Below, piece after piece: positions 57,868-64,000 of a stretch of DNA of 64,000 nucleotides. Numbering within the stretch: position 1 is the first letter of the stretch; each line of letters begins with the position of its first letter. Origin of the DNA: Coniferiporia sulphurascens (taxonomy: Eukaryota; Basidiomycota; Agaricomycetes; Hymenochaetales; Hymenochaetaceae); assembly GCA_002794785.1 (NCBI GenBank), contig NBBA01000001.1, positions 2,666,001 to 2,730,000 of the forward strand, in the 5' to 3' direction. The notes beneath the pieces are model-generated. The model searched no databases. It was not told the origin of the DNA and saw only the letters and a list, made by a program, of their open reading frames with translations. Position numbers and translations under genes: made by a program.

Positions 57868-57939
57868 TTCGGATACGGGGAATCGAACCCCGAGCTGCCG
57901 CGTGAGAGGCGGCAATGTTAGCCGTTACACCATATCCGA
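57868..57939 (-). tRNA. tRNA-Glu (anticodon CUC)
   Basis: The minus strand folds as a full cloverleaf of 72 nt without an intron. The acceptor stem pairs TCGGATA with TATCCGA; the anticodon arm is GCCGC-CTCTCAC-GCGGC, with CTC at the anticodon positions; the T arm is CGGGG-TTCGAAT-CCCCG. The A-box (TGGTGTAACGG) and B-box (GGTTCGAATCC) are intact and an oligo-T terminator follows. It decodes GAG. Start and end were set by the acceptor stem plus one discriminator base. Confidence 0.95.
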
Positions 57940-58085
57940 GAATAAAATTTTATTACTAATAATATTGTTGACTTCCTTTTATGATGAAGTGACGCGATCA
58001 CGAGAACTTGCGACGCGTCCGTGTTTGGGCCTCAGCTGGTGGCCCCGCCCTAGCTTTCTTGTTCAACACACTTGCGCCAGTGAAG

Positions 58086-61000
58086 ATGGCGAGCGCAGTA
58101 CCGGGGCAGGAACACCCAGGAATCATGACCTGGGTCTCCGTATTACGCACAACCATGGCAAACGACCCGGGCCGCCAAATTCTTGAGGATCAGATACAGA
58201 GCAGTGGCTTCTCGTTTCTTGAAGACTACCTTGACGGCATTCTGGCTGGTCCAAGGCACGAGTACGTTCATTAATTTCCACCACTGTCCTTTTTACTAGA
58301 ACCAAGTCTATGTAGCCCTATAATTGAACTCCTCAAGACACCCGGTCGAAAGAGAGACGTTCCCAAGAAAACTAGGGCCGCCGTCGCGGCGGCCAACAAA
58401 GCAACAGCTATCATAACCATGAATTTGGACGTATGTGTGGTCCTCCGCCTCCATGTGTACCGTCCGTCATCCCTTACTAGTACTCATTCTCCAGGACGAC
58501 GATTTCAACAAGGAGAATGAGGCTCCCGCAGTGAACTCGACCCCTATCAATGCATTCCACAAAGCCCTCTTGCAATCCGAAGTCCCCAACTCTACCAACG
58601 CTGAGGAAACTTCAAAGCACGGATCATTACCGCTACCAGATACTACCACTCGGCCGACAAGGCCCCCTTCATCCAAGAAGAAACCTGTCAGTAAGGCCAA
58701 GGTTGTTATTATCCCTGACCTCCAACCAAAGCGCATCGTCGAAGATGAGGGTGAAAAAGAGGAGGAATCCATTGTGGAGAAACTGGTGACTCCCCCTCGT
58801 CCAAAGGCACTTCCGGCAGAAGACATTGAGATGCAACCTGCTCATCCACTTCCTTCTATCTCCCGCGACAATCAGGTCCCTGTACACACAGAACCGACTA
58901 ATGAACTCTCGGTCATCGCAGAAGATGATGAGTCTGCCGAGCGAAGTCGGACTTCCATTGGTATTCCACAAGTTACTCAGGCACCAGTCCAAGATAAGCA
59001 ATTGTCGTTTAAACCGTCTGGAAAGTCTTCAAAGCTGTCGCATAAACTGCCAATCAATATCGACATGATGACTGTCATGGATATTGATGACTTCACTCAA
59101 ACAACTCCGCTCACCGCCTCTTCGTCCGCGTCCAACCAGTCTTTCCAGACAGTGCAACTTGATTCCCCCGCTTCGGTAGTTGAGTCAATCACCGATAAGG
59201 CTGCTGTTCCCAGTGTCCAGTCACCCGAGCCTCTTCCCGCCCCGCATCTTAAGACGTCACCCATAGCACCTTCCCTATCCCTAAAGGCACAATCCGAGTC
59301 ATTTGCCCAGGAATACCCAGTAGACGGTGGCTTGATTCGAAAGCCTGGAATGTCGCACTTGCCCACTATTGGCGCTCCCTCCCCGCTTCGCAAGTCTATG
59401 CGATTGCCCAGGGAGTCATCCTCGACAGTGACGTACACAATGCCTGCCCCCGGGCAAAAGACAATACGCTCTTCTTGGCTGGTAAAAGCTAGGGAGGCCA
59501 AGGCTATCGAAGAGAACGCGAAGAAGGGCAACGTTATGGCGACTTTACCCTCCTCTGTTTTCCCCACAGCAATTGGAGGCAAACGTAAGAGTAGCGAGAT
59601 GCTTGGAGTGGACCGTGGGGGTGTGGTAGAGTATGACGAAGCAGAGAGGACCCAGAAGATGTCGAAGATCACTGAGACATCACCCATACTTTCCATGCTA
59701 AAGGGACAGGATATACACCATCTCATAGACCCAACCGAAGACGCAATGGGAGGCGAGAGTTCACACGATTCTGAAATGCATGATGATGAGCTGCCACTTG
59801 GAGACGGCTCGGAGGGGATGATCAATAAACTCAAAAAGACCGTTGCTGGCTTCAGCGCACGTGCTGGAAAAAGTATGGGCAAGTCACTCGGTGGAGCCAC
59901 AGCGAGCGCGCTGGCTGAGGCTAGAGCTGCCGCTGAGGCGAAGATCGCTGAGCGCAATGCTGCTGAAGGGCGTATCATTCCCGCTTCAGCCACAACTGTC
60001 ATCCCTGCCAATGTTCCCGTCCCAACTCCTGCTTCCGTCCCAATAACCGTTGTGACAACAGCGCCTACTGTGCCAACGGAGGTGAAAGTACCAAGCCCAG
60101 TGTTTGTTCCTCCGCCTGAAGTCACCCGTCAAGCGAACTCTAATGAGTCGAAAGAAAGTGACAGACGTCTCAGCGTATCTGATCTGGTCACTAAGTACGA
60201 GACGACGAAGAGCGTAGGGCATGGGCGTGTCTTCCAGCCCCCATCGCCTTCGCAGACAAAATCCTCGACCTCAAAACAGCCTGACAATGTCGCTGCTGAT
60301 ACGAGCGCTTCAACCACCCCTCCGAACTCGCCGCCTCCAGGACGACCGCCAATTTTCACTGTCCCAGACGGCCGAAATGCTCAGACAATGTTGACTTTCT
60401 TCCCTCCACCATCTTCAAAGACTTTCACGCAATTCGAACCACAATATTTTGTTCCCTCACGCATTGCACAACCTTTCCCTTCGCAGTCAACTTTCTTTTC
60501 CACTCAGGCCGCATACACTGAGACGCTCTTCGATCACGAGATACCTCCGTGGATACCGTCTACCCGCGATACAGATTTAAGTGACTCCGGTCTATCACAG
60601 AAAGAACGAACCAAACATCAGGATCGTGATACGCAACTAGAGACAGATTTGGAAGCGGACGAGAGTTGGCACCTTGATGAAAAATTCGGGGAAACTTGGT
60701 CGCCGGTTGTTGTGGGTATGAAGGATGATAGTATGACTTGGAGCACGGCGCCAACACGAAGCACCCGCGGTGGAGATACCGACGGTCTAGGAAATTCAGC
60801 ACATTCTCTGAACAACAAAGAAGGGCTGGACCAGGAGTACGCAGGAGCAAGGGCACCAGTTTTCGAAATACCCGCACCGGAAACCGGTCGTGGTGCGGGT
60901 GAAGAAGACATGGACGTGGAGGAATACGACGGGGACGCTATGGGTATCCGCCTTGTAACCCCAGCAATTCAGTCTGAAGTCAGTCTTATATCTGTGAGTT

Positions 61001-62223
61001 TGGGGTATTATCAAACTCTTATGTGGCAGACTCGTTTACTTTTTCCGGAACACCATAGCCGAGCAAGGTCCAGCAACACGGAGTCGAAAGCTCGACGAAT
61101 AACTCCTTTTCTCATGGTGGCTTTTTCAGTTCTGCGTCCAAACTTGTTTCAAGTGTTTTAGGTGGTAGCAAAAAGGGGAAGGAACCTGTCAAAAGTATCC
61201 AGTTGGCAGCTGCGGCAGCCAAGAAGGTAAGTTTTGCCCATTCTTCCCAGTACATTGTTTTTCTGAATGCTATATTATGATATGTTAGCAACAAGAGGAG
61301 GCTGAAAGGAAAGCTACAAGACTCAGAGAAATGGAGGTCCGTCGGCAACAAGCCTTACAGAAGAAAGTGGAAGACGAGAAGGCTCGCGAAGAGAAGAAGA
61401 TGAAAGACGGGGACGAAAGGCGGAGGCGCGACAGAGAGAAAGAGGATACAACTGAAAAGAGGGTGCTGCGGCAGACGGGCAAGAAAGTGCGTAGCCGTTC
61501 CTTTCTACGCGCCATTTCAACTGACAGCCTTCTCTCTAGCTCACGCAAATAGAGGAGGACCTTACGAAGAAGCGCAAGCCTACCGAACCCGAGAAGAAGA
61601 CCGAAATTAAGAAACCTCCTTCCAAAGACAAGAAAGAAACAAAGATTGGCAAATTTATACCCAACACTTCTCAGTCACTTCTGAACGCGCCGGCTGGACC
61701 CTCGAAAAGTACAAAACAGACTACCTTTTCGTTGGCTCAAAGTACATCCGTCAAGACGGTCGAGACGAAGTCAGGCCCTGCAGTTAAAGGCAAAGGGAAG
61801 GCCAATGAAGTTGAACTGGAGGACAGGCAGCCTATGCAGATTATGCATGCCCAAATGCAGGCCCGCATACAAGCACACCTCGGAAAGGCTGAAATGCCAC
61901 CTCCGCCTGTTCCGAGCGAATCAATTGAATTGCCGGACATTAACAGTGAATATTCAGACTCGGACGATGAGGACCGCGTGCGCTCATTCGATCCACCTCA
62001 CTGGGCTCAGTCCCCGGAGCTGCGTGAAGCTCTGCAAACCCAAAGTACTGTCAATCCAGACGATATCTTTGGGGCGATCAAGCCACTAAAGATGGAGGAA
62101 CTTTTTAAGACCAGAACAAGCCGTTTCCGGGCGAGGACCAGCTCCGCGAACTGGGCTGGAACGGACGAATTGACTGCGGCCGAAGAGAAGGAGTATGCAC
62201 GAAGAATGGGGTACTCGAAATAA
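58086..62223 (+). CDS. SLI15: INCENP/Sli15-like chromosomal passenger scaffold
   Basis: INCENP anchors Aurora kinase to centromeres and the spindle midzone and activates it. Exons 58086-58261, 58316-58430, 58495-60993, 61059-61226, 61289-61486 and 61540-62223 give 1279 residues. The N-terminus (FSFLEDYLDGILAGPRHDPI) could be the survivin/borealin-binding helix. A long disordered stretch of about 870 residues, rich in SP/TP, follows with repeated Ala-rich basic helices (ARAAAEAKIAERNAAEGRI). Residues about 987-1050 form a charged single helix (EAERKATRLREMEVRRQQ). The C-terminal IN-box that binds Aurora reads DPPHWAQSPELREAL, then FKTRTSRFRARTSSANW, ending with WAGTDELTAAEEKEYARRMG. This box is diagnostic; the rest is poorly conserved by nature. 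Confidence 0.87.
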
Positions 62224-63133
62224 TCAAGATACTCGGCTGTCGTTTTCCGAAACGGCCGTTTTCTTTCATCGCTTTCGTAGGCTTTGCAATCTTCCACACC
62301 TTCTCACAACGGACTGGCATCGCATGCATTATGAATACATTAGATACACAACTTGAACGAATTCCATGTTTTCCTTATATACGATTATTATGCAATTTGA
62401 ATATGCAAAGAACGGATCCTTTTGGTTGAGGAAGAAAACCGTGTCTTTCCTGTCAAGTAGGCGCCGATGCATACGAAAAGCCAGCGACCGAGCTTCAATT
62501 TTGGTTCCGATTGTCCAGTGGCATGCATTTACATCCCCAACCTGAGCTGACCTAAACCGGCAACCTCGCCTTTTTAAAGATTCCGTACGCAAGTATTTTC
62601 TTTTTGCTATGGGGTCTCTTAGGCCTCGCAGCCCCGTAGACGATCGGTGCTAGGCAATCACTCGCGCACTTACTCAGCTGTTGACAACCTCTTCTTAAAG
62701 AAAACCAAAGCAGCGTGGTCCGTGCATCGTCCACTTTCCTATTGGGAATAGACACCCGCCGACGGAAGTAAATCCGGGAGCAACCAACTCACCAATATTT
62801 AACAGCACGGTCGGGCACCGAACCAAACAATGCAACGTCATTAAATCCGCCATTCAAGGCACGGGACAGACAAACTCCACATTTAAGGTAAAAGATGTCA
62901 CATAAGAAATGGAAAGAGGTATCTGGAGCAAAGAGTGCGGACAAAGAGTTCGTTCGGTACGCAGAAGGGGCAAAGAACGTAAGGAGCGGACGACTTTCAG
63001 AGTCAGGAAGAATGCACCAAAAGCGCGCAATAGGAAGCCAGGGACATAAGTGAGACAAGGGCAGAGCAGAACCAGCGCATGAGTGGGGAAAACAAAAAAA
63101 GACAAAAGAGCCAACGACGAAAGCAGTCGCAAT
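62224..63133. other. Intergenic between convergent INCENP and septin genes
   Basis: These 910 bp lie between two stop codons. Open frames on the minus strand (for example 62854-63132) end at the septin stop region and show hydrophobic, low-quality sequence without family features; I read them as 3' untranslated sequence. No tRNA, repeat or transposon end was recognised. Confidence 0.45.
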
Positions 63134-64000
63134 TACGTGCGTAAAAAGCGGTTCCTCTTGGTCTGCAATGTCAAATCATAGTAAGAGATGATGTTGCATG
63201 AGACCGTGACAAAAAGCTGTGATTACCTTGGAGTTTTCGGGTGTGAGCGGCCGACCACTCTCAATGCGCCTCTTCTTCTCCTCCAGCTCTTGTCTCTGCT
63301 TCTCCAGAGCATCTTTCATCTCCCTGTGCCTCGCGTACAGCTCCTCTTCTGACTGCTTTAACTTAGATTCCTTCTCGGCAACCTTTTGCTGGAACACCAG
63401 ATTCATCTCGGCCTCCATCTTCGCAAGCTTGGCCTCGTGCAACGTGCGTTCCTCTTGCATCTTCACAGCAGGGCTTGATAGATAAGATAAGCATCGAAAT
63501 ACCGGTCAATTATGACGACCATTACGTACTTAATCTCCTTGAAGACGCTTGAATCCTGGGCAACGCCCATACCGAGCAATTTCTCGCTACGATAAGCTTC
63601 ATAGAGGTAAGAGTTTGTGTGCTCCCGGAGCTCTTCCATGTACGTCCGAATGAGCATCTGACGAAGCTTGACGAAGTCGCAGTGCTCTTCATTGTCCACT
63701 TCAATGACACCCCATGGGTAAGAACGCCCGCGAACCTGCCGTCCGTCGGACGTCTGCACCAGCTGATTCGACCCAACAATGGCAAAAGGTATTTTGCTCT
63801 TTACACAGACAGTTAGACTTTTTCCTTTCTTTTTTGAAGAACGATGACATACCGCAATCTCCTCCTGTTCGGCCAATGCCTCCTCATCCTCGTTCTCATA
63901 CGTCGGAGCTTCAAAGATGTGAATTTTGTGATAAGCAATATCACTGAGGACCTGTTCGATTTTTAGGATGGGCAGACGTATTCAGCGGACCACGCTTTTC
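63134..64000 (-). CDS. Septin GTPase, C-terminal part (5' end outside window)
   Basis: Septins polymerise into filaments and rings at the bud neck, septum and cell cortex. Exons visible are 63951-63853 (its upstream boundary is tentative), 63798-63530, 63473-63227 and 63163-63134; the N-terminal G-domain with the P-loop lies beyond base 64000. Seen: HKIHIFEAPTYENEDEEALA, SKIPFAIVGSNQLVQTSDGR, then RGRSYPWGVIEVDNEEHCDF, which matches the septin unique element and the WG-x-IEVdNxxHcDF block. MLIRTYMEELREHTNSYLYE and RSEKLLGMGVAQD follow. The C-terminus is a coiled coil (KLAKMEAEMNLVFQQKVAEK, KDALEKQRQELEEKKRRIES) ending in a basic KRNRFLRT. Coiled-coil septins belong to the Cdc3/Cdc11/Cdc12 type; I cannot decide which. 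Convergent with INCENP. Confidence 0.93.

Noticed and set aside
59097..60125. Long open frame (342 codons) on the minus strand opposite the INCENP gene
   Set aside because: It is a shadow of the long, intronless exon of INCENP: its composition mirrors the Ser/Pro/Ala-rich plus strand, it has no family features, and the plus strand carries the diagnostic IN-box.
62854..63132. Hydrophobic minus-strand open frame next to the septin stop codon
   Set aside because: It begins right behind the septin stop in its presumed 3' untranslated region and shows no family character; most likely chance.
1..64000. CRISPR arrays, insertion sequences, LTR or DNA transposons, viral remnants
   Set aside because: No regularly spaced repeats, transposase or reverse-transcriptase motifs, long terminal repeats or terminal inverted repeats with target duplications were seen on either strand.

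Overview
The window is nuclear DNA of a filamentous basidiomycete, most likely an Agaricomycete. Genes are densely packed on both strands, almost all are interrupted by many 50-80 nt GT-AG introns, and the gene content is that of a mushroom-forming fungus: a DENN protein with a long serine-rich tail, Zn2Cys6 factors of an Agaricomycete type, a Con-6 protein and a basidiomycete-type Ime2/MAK kinase. No transposon, CRISPR array, prophage or viral remnant was seen. I rebuilt the exons by hand from splice signals, reading frame and family conservation. For nearly every gene the summed exon length is a multiple of three and the product has the family length. The exceptions are the TF2 zinc-cluster gene, which has one unresolved junction, and the two genes cut by the window ends.

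Layout. 1-7480 (+) is the 3' two thirds of VPS13 (lipid transfer). 7770-12197 (-) is a DENN-domain Rab exchange-factor-like protein, divergent from a NIPA-type Mg transporter (12688-14581 +), followed by NDUFS6 of complex I (14792-15488 +). 15987-19427 (-) is an Ime2/MAK kinase, 20052-21446 (-) ribose-phosphate pyrophosphokinase, and 22126-24643 (-) the decapping enzyme Dcp2, which shares a 355 bp promoter with HSP104 (24999-28047 +). 28287-30212 (-) is an unknown Cys/His protein whose start codon lies 13 bp from that of the importin MTR10 (30226-33511 +). Next come succinyl-CoA ligase alpha (33777-35237 +), an acyl-CoA-binding/ankyrin protein (35327-36218 +), mitochondrial bS16 (36484-36859 -), LSM5 (37393-37890 -) and importin alpha (38064-39966 +).

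40277-50104 holds two related Zn2Cys6 transcription factors in opposite orientation, flanking prephenate dehydratase (43947-45144 +) and the CPSF30/Yth1 zinc-finger protein (45377-46481 +). Then follow a YjbQ-family protein (50711-51570 -), a tubulin-tyrosine-ligase-like protein (52489-53981 -) divergent from MMM1 of ERMES (54210-55364 +), RPB8 (55917-56564 +), a two-repeat Con-6 protein (56901-57328 -), tRNA-Glu(CUC) (57868-57939 -), INCENP/Sli15 (58086-62223 +) and the 3' part of a septin (63134-64000 -).

This is mostly a housekeeping stretch rather than an operon or cluster. Recurring themes are membrane and lipid contact (VPS13, MMM1, ACBP, DENN), mitochondria (NDUFS6, LSC1, bS16), mRNA turnover and processing (DCP2, LSM5, YTH1), nuclear import (MTR10, importin alpha) and division (INCENP, septin). 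The most unusual signal is splicing: several exons of 1, 5, 6, 10, 12 and 16 nt are needed to rebuild conserved proteins, including an apparent single-nucleotide exon in the PRPP synthetase gene and a 5-nt exon inside a zinc-cluster DNA-binding domain.
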